Below, piece by piece: positions 31,301 to 43,300 of a DNA stretch of 64,000 bases. The DNA is from Lepisosteus oculatus (lineage: Eukaryota > Chordata > Actinopteri > Semionotiformes > Lepisosteidae): the NCBI RefSeq assembly GCF_040954835.1, contig NC_090706.1, forward strand, positions 39,751,148-39,815,147. The letters are read 5' to 3'. Under the pieces are notes generated by a model that made no database searches, was not told where the DNA came from, and saw only the letters and a program-made list of their open reading frames with translations. The first letter of the stretch is position 1; each line of letters starts with the position of its first letter. The translations under genes were made by a program, and so were the position numbers.

Positions 31301-34300
31301 TTTCGGTAGCACAAACCTGGGAGGTGTGCAGGCTGCCAGTCTGATCACACCGAGACCATTCTCTAAGGCCTCGCCACTCACAGGTGAGCGTTCACAAGCC
31401 CCCAGGGTGCACCTGCAGGTCATCCCCGTGTCACTCTGGACCGACATCGGATTCGCATTCGGAACGGGGCGGTGCGTCACTCTGTACCGCGCGATATCCG
31501 TTTCTAACCAACTCCCGGAGAAACGACATTTCTACAGATGCGGTGTTCCTGGGCTTACGCGGTCTTGATGTGCGCGGTTTGGGTTTGTCACGCCTGAAGA
31601 ATATGTACCCCATCAGCTCTCGCGTTCACCCGGGAGAACAGTGCTGCTTGGGTGGCCTCTGGCCCAGGGTTCCCCCAGCCCCCAACCGTCACACTTAATA
31701 AACGCCTCTGGAAAAGGTCCAGGATACTGGCTTTCCAATGAGCAACAATGCACTGTTTGGGCAGAGCCAGCATGTTCACATTATTTACAAAATGTTGTAT
31801 TTTCTGTGTCTCGGCCCACAGCTGCCCATCCCTCAGGGTCGTTCATCTCTGAACACGGCGATGTCACGAGCTGTGCAGGCCCAGGCTGGAGGCTCAGCGC
31901 TGACTGGAGGAGAGCACCGAAAGCCTGCAGGCACCCGGGCGGCCACAGGGGGCGCTGTCTCTCCAGGAGACAAGGGGGACCTGAGCACCTAACCCTCCCT
32001 AGCCTCAGCAGGGCTCTGTAGGAGACAGGTGCCGGGCTGGGCTCGGCGCCTGCGCTCAGGCAAGCGACTGTCCTGCACGCCGGCCTTCGCGGACTGGGCA
32101 GAACCGCTCGCTCGCATGCGGCTGGGCCAGCCCTGACGACAAATCCGCGCGCGACGGACGAGTGGGGTTAAAAACGAAAGGTACCTTCTGGAAACTGCGG
32201 GATTCTTCTCGGATCTTCTTCTTTGGGATGGAGATGGGCTCCGATTCCATGGAGCTCTCCAGGATCTTTTTGGTGGGCTTGCGGAGCCTCTTCCCATCTG
32301 GGGAGACTAAACAGGGGAAAAACGGCGCAATAAAACCAGGATTCTTTCTTCCTTCCCCCTCAAAATAAAAAAGTGCAAAGAACATCCTAAAACTCAGTGA
32401 TTATATGAGTTTTCTCATTAGCGCTGTAAAACAAATGCTTTTGTTTTATGTGGTATAGTTTTGGAATATCACTAACGGCTTTAAAAACATTTTTTGCCAA
32501 TTGTAACAAGAAAAGTCTAAATGCTGTTCAATTTGTATCCGTACTAAACAATTTTAATGGACAAACGTATCTTCATTTACAGGTGCTGACTGTCATTAAA
32601 TAACACGTAAGCCTAAAAGACTAATCTGATTTGGTTTCAATGAAGCTGACACTCTCGTAGGCTATACAACTGAAACATCAGAGAAGCACTTCATGCGGAT
32701 ATACCACAGTTTAAGAGAACCCTTTTCAACTCACTTGAAAATACACGCCAATCTGATCAGTCCCGAAAGACTAAGAGACATCTTCCCATCATCAGAAAGT
32801 CTCCAAATTAAATTAGCCACAAATGTAACGACTGATATTTGTTCAGATCTATGAAGTGTTCTTGTGCAATCTGTAATTTACCATTTTTCCAAAAAGCAAA
32901 CACTGTAGCCACATAAAGGACTTTGAACCCATGACCTCAACAGCTGTCAAAAACATAAGGTAACACAAAATTTTACAGAATTCAAATAAATTCTCAATGC
33001 TTTTGGAAAAAGACAGACCTGACAGAACCAGCCCTTGTGTGGGGCAGCGGTGTGCCTCTGGCCCTCTATATGGTCTCGTACCTGATTCTGCTGACGGCTG
33101 AGGCGGCCGTGTGGGAGCAGGGCTGCCGGTGGGCGGGTCCGGCGAGTGGGGGCGGGTCAGGGGTTTCGAAAGGTCCATGTCACAGCTCTGAGGGGACATC
33201 TCCTCCGAAGGGGATGGAGCTTCCGGGGGCGGGGTTAGCGTGTCTGGGGGAGGGGCCGGGACGTCAGGGGGCGGGGTCTGCTCTGCCACAGGCGGGGCCT
33301 GCCCTAAGAGGGCCTTCAGTTGCTCCTCAGGGGGCGGAGTCAGCATCTGAGGCAGCGGCTGGACCAGGTCGTCCTGCGCTCTCTTCTCAGGAACCTAGAG
33401 AGCAAGGTTATAATGGGCTCATCCAGAGAATCCTGAAAGGATTCTAATTCAAGGCACTGCAATTAAGGGTCTTGGACTGACCTCATGACCACATGTTAAA
33501 TAACCCAGTCTTACTTTCTTCACTTGTTTGCACTAAAGCAGGGATTCTCCAACCCTGGTCCTAGGGGATCGTTGTCCCTCCTTGGGCTGCTCTCCTGCTG
33601 AGCCCTTAATCCGTCTGCTAATCGACTGATGGAATTGATCTGCTTGCTAGTTCAGACTTCCCGGCTCTCAGTCCCAAAATACTTTAGCTTTAGCTCGTCC
33701 AACAACATCAGCGTACAAAAAAAATTCATTCAGTCAACCTCCCCTCCCCAATAATCTGTCCATTCCTGAACAGAAAGCTCACTGTATGACAAACGGGTTG
33801 GTAGATTAATGGGAAAAGCAGTCCCCACCACTTTGTTTCCTCCTTCAATTCATAAGAGCTCGCACACCTGAGTTCCGAAACTGGAACTGGCACAGGGGGA
33901 CTAATATTACAACCCCCGTAGAGTTTTTTTTAAGACCTGAAAGAAAACGAAAAAAACACCCACCCAATATAGGAAATGAAACCATTTCGCCTGCTGTTAA
34001 GAACTTAGCTGGACCAAAACCCAGAAGACGCAGCAGGTCTCCTGGGACCAGGGCTGGGAACACGGCTTCAGATTAGTAAGAGAAAACGCGGTCAGCTTTC
34101 TCTAAATGTCACTTCTTGCTCCGAGCTGCACAGTTGTCAGTGTCAGAGTGAAATGTTATTTAATGTTAACGGGCTCACTTAGAGACAGACTGGAATGGCT
34201 ACTGCTCACATTCACGTTATGACTCCTGAAAAAAACGGGCACCAGAACACCAAATTCTGAAAACGTGAACAGAAAAGCAACACCTTTAACATCCTGTTTT

Positions 34301-37300
34301 TAAGACTCTAGAGCTCTGGGCAAAAACAGTTCAGCGGTTATAAAAAGACTGGTTTTTACATGATCAACCGAAAAATAACGCTATATACATCTAAGCCATT
34401 TAGGGCAATTCGTGTTTAGATGTCATGAACTAAATGGAACTAAAGTATGAATACAATATAAAAAAACAAACAGGTTCATGGGGCAATTAGCTTCAATACG
34501 GAAGATTAAAAATCACTTTTAAACTGTGTGGTCAACGGACAAGTTAAGGTAAAAAACTGCTACCTTTCCACTGGGCTCTGGGCTTTTCTTCGGCTTCTTC
34601 TTCGATGCAAAGATTTGATCGTATTCCTCCGTCCACTCCAAGAGTCTCTTGCTGGGTTTCCTAAGGCGTTTGCTTTCTGAATGTGCTGTGAATCACAAGT
34701 CAGGTTGGAGACAGCATTTACAGGCCAGCAGTGCACCATCAAAGTCCGGATTACGATTTTTTAAAGAAGCTGCAACCAATCGACTATTCGTCGACTACTG
34801 GGATTTTCCCAGTGTAACGTTTTTTTTTAATTATTTTGCAATCAAGCGAAACAAGTTGCACCTTCATAAAAAGACACACCAGACAACCTGCTCATACGCC
34901 GTTACTGCCAGCAAAAAAGCTGCCGAGGGCAAAAGAGACATTTCGGCTACCGACGCAGGAACAGGCACCGAGTCTGATCTGGCTGAGCGGTCGTAGGCTG
35001 CCGCTGAGCACACCTCAAGCCTGCATCTTGGAAAGGATCGGGTTTCTCTCCCTTACCTGGCACCGAGACCTCTTTCTCCTCGCTAGCGCTGAGGGGCGCA
35101 GTTTTAGTGTGTGTGTGAGTGCCTGCCGGCCTGTCCCCTCCTTTCTTTGGTTGGCTGGGCCTGGGCGGGTCCGGCGGCTGGCCCGGACCCCCCCTGCAGC
35201 CCTCACTCAGCTCTGAAGGCACCTTAATCGGACCCCCTTCCTCCTCTATCCCGGGCGCCGGGTGGAGCCGATCGCTCCCGCCTCCTCCCCCTCCTCCGCA
35301 GTGCCCCTCCGCCCGGCCCGCCTTCCTGGCGCCCTGCTCGAACTGCCAGCGCTTCTTCGGAGCCACCCGGGTCAGGGTGCTCTGGCTGTAGCTCTGGGGG
35401 GGCCCGTGCGGAGCCGGGGCGGCGGAACCGGCTCCCGGGAGAGGGGAGCCCAGCGGGTCGCCGTCGGCCAGCACGCGGCCGCAGTCCTTCCCGTAGGCGT
35501 GCTCCGCCAGCTCGAAAGGCACGTTTCCCGCGCTCCTCCTCCTGCCGGCCGGCGGGCGGCTCTTCTTACACCGCTTGCTGCCCCCGGGCGGCTTCCCGGC
35601 CAGCGGGCTGGCGGCCGGTTCGCCTCTCGGCTGCCCGAAGCTCCTCGCCCCTCCTTCGGTTTTGTGGCCGTCCTTCCTCTGCGCGGGCTTCGGCCTGGCC
35701 CTGTTTCGGGCCTTGGCGGTCCTGCCCGCCCCCGTGTCCGGCCTGCCGTGGGTCTTGGCGTCCAGAGGGATCTGCACGGGCTTGGCTTTAACGGGAGCAG
35801 CGGAAGGGTGTGTAGTGCTGGGGCTGATGACGAGCGGGGTGCCGTCTCTCGCCCGGCTGTCGTGCATGTCCTTCAGCAGCATCAGGAACGTGCTGAACTT
35901 GTAGTTCGCGTCCGGGCGAAAGGTAGTGGGCTTTCCAGACCCGCCATCTTCGCTCACCAGGGACTTGAAGGATATCTCTTTCAGCTCGGGCCGGACTGGC
36001 CGGGGCCCGGCGTTCTCAAACTCCACGGACAGGAGCGACGACGAGGGGGAGGAGCAGGACGAGGCGTCCGACGGGCAGCTCTCCCGCTTGACCGCCGCGG
36101 CTCCCGCCGCCGCACGGCCTTCCGAGGCCGAACCGGCCGCGCTCGGGCCCGGGGGCTCCCTGGACGCCACGCAGTCCCCTGCCTCGGGCTTCACCGCCGG
36201 CCCGTTCGGGACGCGGTTCTTCCCGGCCGGCAGGCTCGTGCGCCGCGGGGCCGGGCCGGGAGCCGTGTGGCCCCGGGGCCCGTCGGTAGACTCCGCCGCG
36301 GGCGCGCGGCCTCCGGGGGAGAGGGAGGGGGCCTCGTCGGCCAGCCCGTTCGGGAAGGGGGGAGAGGAGGCACGGCACACGAGGAGCCGGTCCTGGCAGC
36401 AGGCCCGCTCCATGGCCTTCAGGGCGCGCGTCATGAGGCGGCTGCTGGCAGGCAGGGCCTCGGGCGTCCGCGGCCCGCCGCCCGGCGCCGCCTCCTCCGC
36501 CGGGCTGTCCTCGGAGTCGGAGTCCGTGCTGTGGGCCTCCCCGGCCGAGCCCCGGCCCGCCCGGCAGCACCAGGCGCCCTTTGGCCTCCGGCGCGCGGCG
36601 CCCCTCCCCGAGGCCGGCTGGAGCGAGTCCCGGCCCGGGGGGCGGCCGGCCGCTTTGGGACACAGGATCCGGGGGACGGTGTCGATGTCGGAATACGGGC
36701 TCTCCAGGGGGCCCGGCCCGCCCTCTCTCTGACCGGCGAGGGCCTCCTCCGTCGGGGCGGCCGGCCCGTCTCGCCTGGACGCCCTGGCCGAGTCCCCCGC
36801 CTTCTTCCCCACGCGCGGCTTCTTCGCCGCGGGCTCCTTCTTCCGGCTGGGCTTCCTGGGGGGCTCAGCTTTGCCGCCGCGGGGGGCGCAGGGCGGGGGC
36901 GGGGGCGAGGCGCTCGGAGAGGCCGGCGGGCCGGGCGGGGCCGGAGGGAGGGCGTTTCTCACGGGCTCGGGAAGGGCTGCTTCAGCCTCCGCCAGGCTGG
37001 CCTTCCACACCGCCATGAAGCGCGCGGGGATCTAGACAACAGAGGCAACAGCGCAGGTCAGCTTGTCCATTGGCCACCCCAGGGGACTTATCGCACCTCC
37101 CAGGCGCGGGCTTTTCAGGACAGGGGGGTTTGGTTTAATATTTAAAACGAGGGGACTGGAATATTCTGACACGATTCTACTAAAGCCCACAGAACACGAG
37201 AGGAGAAGGAGGAGGAGGAGGAAACTCGCACTAGAGAGAGAAAATAAGGGAAGGGGCCAGGCTGAAAACATTGAAGAAGTTCAAGTAGGGAGCCGTGTCA

Positions 37301-40300
37301 ACAGCCACTGGCTGCAAAGGAGCAGACAAAGGTTTATCCCACGCTGAAAGGAAAAGAGACAACATTCCGGCTATGGAGCCTTCTTCAGGCTTGAGCGTTG
37401 CGTCTCTTTTCTTTTCCTTTCAGCGTGGAATAAACCTTCACCCGCTCCCGAATTGAAAACATTTTGTAAGCTATAAAAAAGTACAACTTGGGGTTCAACA
37501 ATAAGATCTAGCAGTTCGTCTCCCAAAGGAATACCACCATGTCATATTAAAAGGCTGAGAATTTAACACTCACATACAACTAGAGAACATTTTGCTTAAC
37601 TGAAGTTGCTGCTGTACAATAATCTCAAGATAACTGACAACAAAGGGCTTTAGTCCAGATTTAGGAGAGGACTGCAAAAACCTCGTCTGTCCCATGCTGA
37701 AACCCGCGCACAATTCTAGCAGGTGTCACTTACTAAATTAACTACAGATCATTTCTTCATTTCTACAGCAGACCAAGACGGCGCACGCAAGGCTCTCAAT
37801 ACACTAGTGTGCGATCTCCATCCGCATTATTAGAAAAGTTATAAAGTTGCAGCAACCACTTCAGCATGTTCCCACTGCTGAAGGCAAACCTGAAGTGAGC
37901 TCTTCTGCAGAGCATCAAGGACCTTTTCAAGGATAAAAGCAGAGTGGTTCGGTTTCCAGTAACTGCTCCCAAAAGATAAATATCACTATTAAACAAACTT
38001 AAACTGCAAGCAATTTGATTCCCTGCCCCCTAAGAGATCACAAATCATCGCCGCTGGGTCAGCGCGCGGGACGGGCCAGGATCCTTCCCCCATCCGCTGC
38101 GGCAGCAATAACCATTTTGACAGCAACGATAAAGCTGCTGCTGCCAAGACTCACAGCTAGGAAAGCTTCCAGGAGGGGAGGGAAGAAATGAGAAACGACA
38201 GGCGAACACCTGGACTGGACTGCTGTGTGACAGCCGGGGCCTCCTTCAAGCAGCGCCAGCATCAGCGCGAGCGCCAGCCCAGCACCAGCACCAGGCCAGC
38301 ACCAGCACCAGCACCAGCACCAGGCCAGCACCAGGCCAGCACCAGCACCAGCACCAGCACCAGCCCAGCACCAGCACCAGCACCAGCACCAGCACCAGCA
38401 CCAGGCCAGCCCAGCACCAGCCCAGCACCAGCCCAGCACCAGCACCAGCACCAGCACCAGCACCAGCACCAGGCCAGCGCCAGCACCAGCCCAGCACCAG
38501 CCCAGCACCAGCCCAGCACCAGCACCAGCCCAGCACCAGCCCAGCACCAGCACCAGCACCAGCACTGAGCTTCAAGGGCAAACAGTCAAACAGCAATGCT
38601 GCCACACAGGGTTACTCTTGATCCACTCTTGCACTGCTCGGGAGCTCGACACCCCAAAGACTGCACAAGTCGGGGGGAGGCACGCGCCCCGGCCCACCCC
38701 GCCCCGCCGGCGGCCCCCTGATCGTTACCGTGTAGCGGTAGTTCTCGTCCTTCTGCCTGCCCCTCCTGCGCAGCACGGGGAGCGACTCGAACTGGTGGCC
38801 TCCTCTGAAGGGCACCGTGGCCTTCCCGGCCACCCAGGCCTCGTCCAGGATCCCCCCGAACGTCCGCACGAAGTACTGGCGGCAGGGCCGGCGGCTGGGC
38901 TCTGCGGGAATCGGGGCGGGGGGGGGGGTCAGGGCGCGCCACGGCACCGGGCCCTGACCTGTCCACCCTCTCAGCGTGCGCACCGCTAGACACAGGAAGA
39001 CACCGAGCGGCAGGGCCGGGCAGCTCCCTGCTGATGAACCCCTCTGGCCCCCGGCGCAAGGCCAGGAGGGAGGGAGCCGGCGCGAACAGGCCGCAGGGCT
39101 GCGTGGGATCGCTCGGTCAGGAGCGGGGAACTGCAGGCTGGAGCGTCCCGATACATCTACATCACGCACGCGAGGTCAGAGCAGGGCGAAGGCTTTCTTT
39201 TCTTTTTCTTTTCCTTACAAGTGTTTTCCATTTCCTCCGTAAAAGAAAACTGAAGGCACGGCATTGTTTGCTTCATTCTGTTTGTGTCTTTGCAGACGTT
39301 AACGGTGAGTCACCAGCAGAGATATAGTATAATATGTATAATATCGCTGCCAAAGAACATCACAAGATTAAAACCGAGGCTTAGATCTCAAAAACCTACT
39401 TCTTCTGCACGTCGCCAAATTGCCCAAATAAAATACTTGCACAATAACCCAAACTTAATTTGTAGATTTAATATAATTCTGTCCTTATGGAACAGATCCT
39501 TTTATAACAGTCTATTATAACGGCCTATTCCAGGATTGCTAAATCAATTTATATCAGCATTAGCATTAGTAAAACCCTTCATTTATCCATCCACTTGCTA
39601 ACTGCTTGTTCCAGGTCAGGGCTGCAGGGGAGCCGGAGCAACAGGCGCAAGGCAGGGATCAATAGAACCAATATCTCCAGGTACAGTCAGCAATAAGGAA
39701 AAATAAACTGAAGACTACACAAACGTACCATTAGCAAGTGCTTCGACAGATAAAAAGAAATCTCATGATTGGGATAACTGGGCCAGAGCCATTTTGCTTG
39801 AATGAGGAACCTGGAGGCAATGGGCTCCCGGGACTTATCAATCACCACAGAACCGACCGATTACTGTTACCAGTTAACCCAGAGCATTAAGCGTGTGCGG
39901 GGCCCGGAGGCCCTACCTTTCATCCTGAAGAAGGTGTGCAGGAGGGGGTCGCAGCAGACGCGGCAGGGCCACCAGGGCCGGCGGTTGAACTTGGCCCACA
40001 CCAGGTCCCCCACCGCGTACTTCACCGCCGGGCTGGGACGCTTCTTGGGACTGCAGGGCTGCAGGGCACCGAGAGGAGAGGGGGTCAGCACAGAGACGCC
40101 ACACACGTACACGAGGCGCACCGCCTCGCGCGACTGGCGAGAGACCAGGGGCCGCGGGAGCACAGGACGTGGGCCGGCAGAGAACAGCAGGCACGTACTT
40201 ACACAAAGAGTCGTGGGAGTGTGGAGCAAGCTATCCACTCATTCTACTGAAGCCTACACCCTGACTTCTCGGGCAATCGGGCCGGATGTCATCCTCAGAT

Positions 40301-43300
40301 CAATTAGCTACTCGGTACCAAAGCAAGCGAGCTGCACCAGACAGCCTCCTCGTTTGTAATCTTGCTAACATTTCTGAAAGAGCTAAATGAAACCCTCCGA
40401 CGTTAAAAAAAGAAGTATTCTGACGCACAAAAACTTTTAGCACCGACATTTAACGGAACTTACTACACGGGTACAGTGTAAAAAAAGAAAAAGATGCTCT
40501 GCCATTTACTCCACAGATGCACAAACATAAGCCATTACTCCAAAGCACTCCAGCACCAGTGTGGCATTCAGTGAAATACAGCACAATATCTGAAATCCCT
40601 GTACTAAAATACATCTATTTAATACAAAACAGCCATTTAGCACACATTACAAGTTAGTTACAGCCCTTAACTATTGCACAAAATGTGTGGCTCGGCTGTA
40701 CAGAAAATAATTGACTTGTTTTACAGTAAAATACAGTTTTTTCAGGCTTACTAAAATGGTCCATATTTGTTCTGGTTCAGAAACTCATCCAGCTTCTACA
40801 TCGACTGGAGTCCCTTCACTGGTTGTTCCACCTCATCGGAGACTGAGGGGGCAGACCGGGGTGTCTTTATTTCCAAGGCGATCAGACCTGTTACCGCTAA
40901 CGAGCGCTGGACACCAGGGACTTCAGTCCTGAGCTCCGCCGCGCGGCCGCTGTGCAGCGTCTGAGGGACGAGCCAAAACCACACGATAAACACGGCCCTC
41001 GGGGGGGGGGGGCGCGGCCAGCGGCTCGCCGTTCAAAACCCCGACAACGGAAACCGGGCAACGCGTCCGTGTGCTTCTTCATCCTCCCGCCCCTTCGGGA
41101 AGAGCTTTCGTTCTGAAGGATCTCTACATATGCAGACCCCGTGAGTTTTGAGAACAGTAATGGGGGAAGAGCTGGTCCCAGCGGCGGTGGTACACTGCCA
41201 TGCAGAGCTGAACTGAAGCGCCACTCTCATTCTGTACCGACAACTCCGCACAGGGAAGTATCCGCTGCATGTTTCACGAAGGGTTAACACTGCGGCTGGT
41301 AACCCTGGAGAAATCTACAGCCCACAGACTGGAACAGTGGCTGTGCGTCATCGGCGCAGTCCACCGCACGACGAGACAAGACCGGGTCCCCTGCCGCAGG
41401 ACCACGCGGCACTGTCTGGGGTTCGAGACGGTGACGTCACGCGTCAGTCACGCGCTCGGCGCGCTGAGCCCCGCCACACATCGCAGCTCAGTAAGAGAGC
41501 AGCTTCCTGGAGAACAACACAACACATCACAGAGGGGAACGGCTTGACTGTGAATTCAGTGCAACAGGACTTTAAAACTGGCCATACTGGTCTAAAGACC
41601 AGAATCAGAATAGTTTAAAGGAGTATGTCAAAAAATGTTTAACATAGCCATATTAGAAGACACAAAACATTTTAAAATATTCCGCTCTTATTATGACGCA
41701 TCACGTTGCTACTATAAAGCACATTTATTTATAATGAAGCAAAACTTTCAAAGGCTGTATTGCCAATAGCCTGGCCTTCTTGCGTGCTCCTTGCAACAGC
41801 GTGTACAATTCACCGGAGACTGTGCACACCCGGGGCTGGCTATCAACAGGCACGATACAAGAGACACGAAAACGCAGAAAACCCCAGCTTATCATCGACT
41901 GCTGGACCCAAGCCAACAAGCCGAAGTCAATTATGTGTATGTCGATTAATAAGAAAGCAAATCTGGTTTACTGTTGTGCTGCATTAAAACCAGCTTTCTA
42001 TAAAAGACAATAACCCTGTCCGTGCGGAGCCGTGACCGAGGCGCCGTGATGAAAGTCACACTGTGGCACACAGGATGGCTGGAGCCAAGTTAATTTGGTC
42101 ATTTCAACATGCTTCCCTAGCAGAACGATGTTGCTGGACATCCCCGTTTTTTCTTTCTTCAGTAAGAGGAATGTAAAATCGTATGCTAAAATCTCCCTTC
42201 AACGCGTCTGAAGTCTGCAGGGCTCACTTCTCAAGACAAATCTGAAATATCTTAATGGCGCCTGGGCACATCAAGAAGACTCCACTCTTTCAGCCAACTA
42301 GTTAGAAGGAACATCTCCATTTGAGTGATCACCGCTATCGCACAGGCTTGACTCTACCACCAAGAAACCCTCAAAGCTGGTTTGAGCAACAATAAATCTC
42401 CCGAGAAAAAAATGGAAGAATTCAACAGTTAATGGCTTTAGTTACCATTTAAATCAAACCCGGAAGATCTCTGTGAAGCGGTTCTCTGTTCACGTACACT
42501 GCACCAGAATCCAAGTGGTCTATCCACATGGCTAATTCGAATATTGGCCTCCCCATTTGTTAGAATTTGCATAACTCAAAACAAACACAGAAGACACAAG
42601 TCCGCAATCATAGGAGCGCCTCTCGAGACAATGAACGCACACGTGCAAACCAAGCCAAGACCTTCACAGGGACTCGAAAACATGGCTAGTGTGTTGCTCC
42701 TCAGTCACGTGACACAGCTCAAGCCCAAAACCTACACTTTATTGCAACAGATGAAAAATCCAACATTTACAAACATCTTAACTCTCTGTGATAATATTAA
42801 ACATGGTTCAATTTACCTTTATTGTTTTTTAATTGGTTAAATTGGAATTAACCGGATAAACGGTAACAACAGAAGTCTATTCTAGGACTCTCTATTTTGC
42901 ATTCCGGTAAATATGAATCCCCTTGCTTGTTAAAATGACTTGTCGCCCTTTGCAGTCATTTTTGTTGCTCTGATCAAATGAAAAAAGCAAAGCTGAAATT
43001 CAGATTTAGTGCCCCAGGCAGAGACACTACCTGCCTCTGGGATGGGAGGTTTCGACAAGGCGGCAGTGCAGGTGAGCCAATCAGAGTCAAGCACTCGGGG
43101 GGGGGGGGCGTGGCCAGTCCTGCTGGCCAATGGCAGGACAGAACGACTGTCCACAGTATCACACACACAGTGTAGCTTTGACAGCTTTACCATTTCAACT
43201 TTATGCCGGGGTTAAAACGTGAGCTTTCATTCTGGCATCAAAATATCCGAAATGATTCTAGAAACTTTCTGCGCCCCTTTTTTGCCCTCCCTGCTCTGTG

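Noticed and set aside
35262..37145. A 627-residue open frame on the plus strand
   Set aside because: It is antisense to the large NSD1 exon, whose very high G+C content removes stops from all frames. It has no recognisable domain and is rich in Arg, Gly and Pro, as expected of a shadow.
38059..38605. Open frames rich in Gly-Ala-Cys-Trp or Ser-Thr-Pro-Ala repeats
   Set aside because: They are translations of the CAGCAC hexamer array, open by arithmetic and not by selection.
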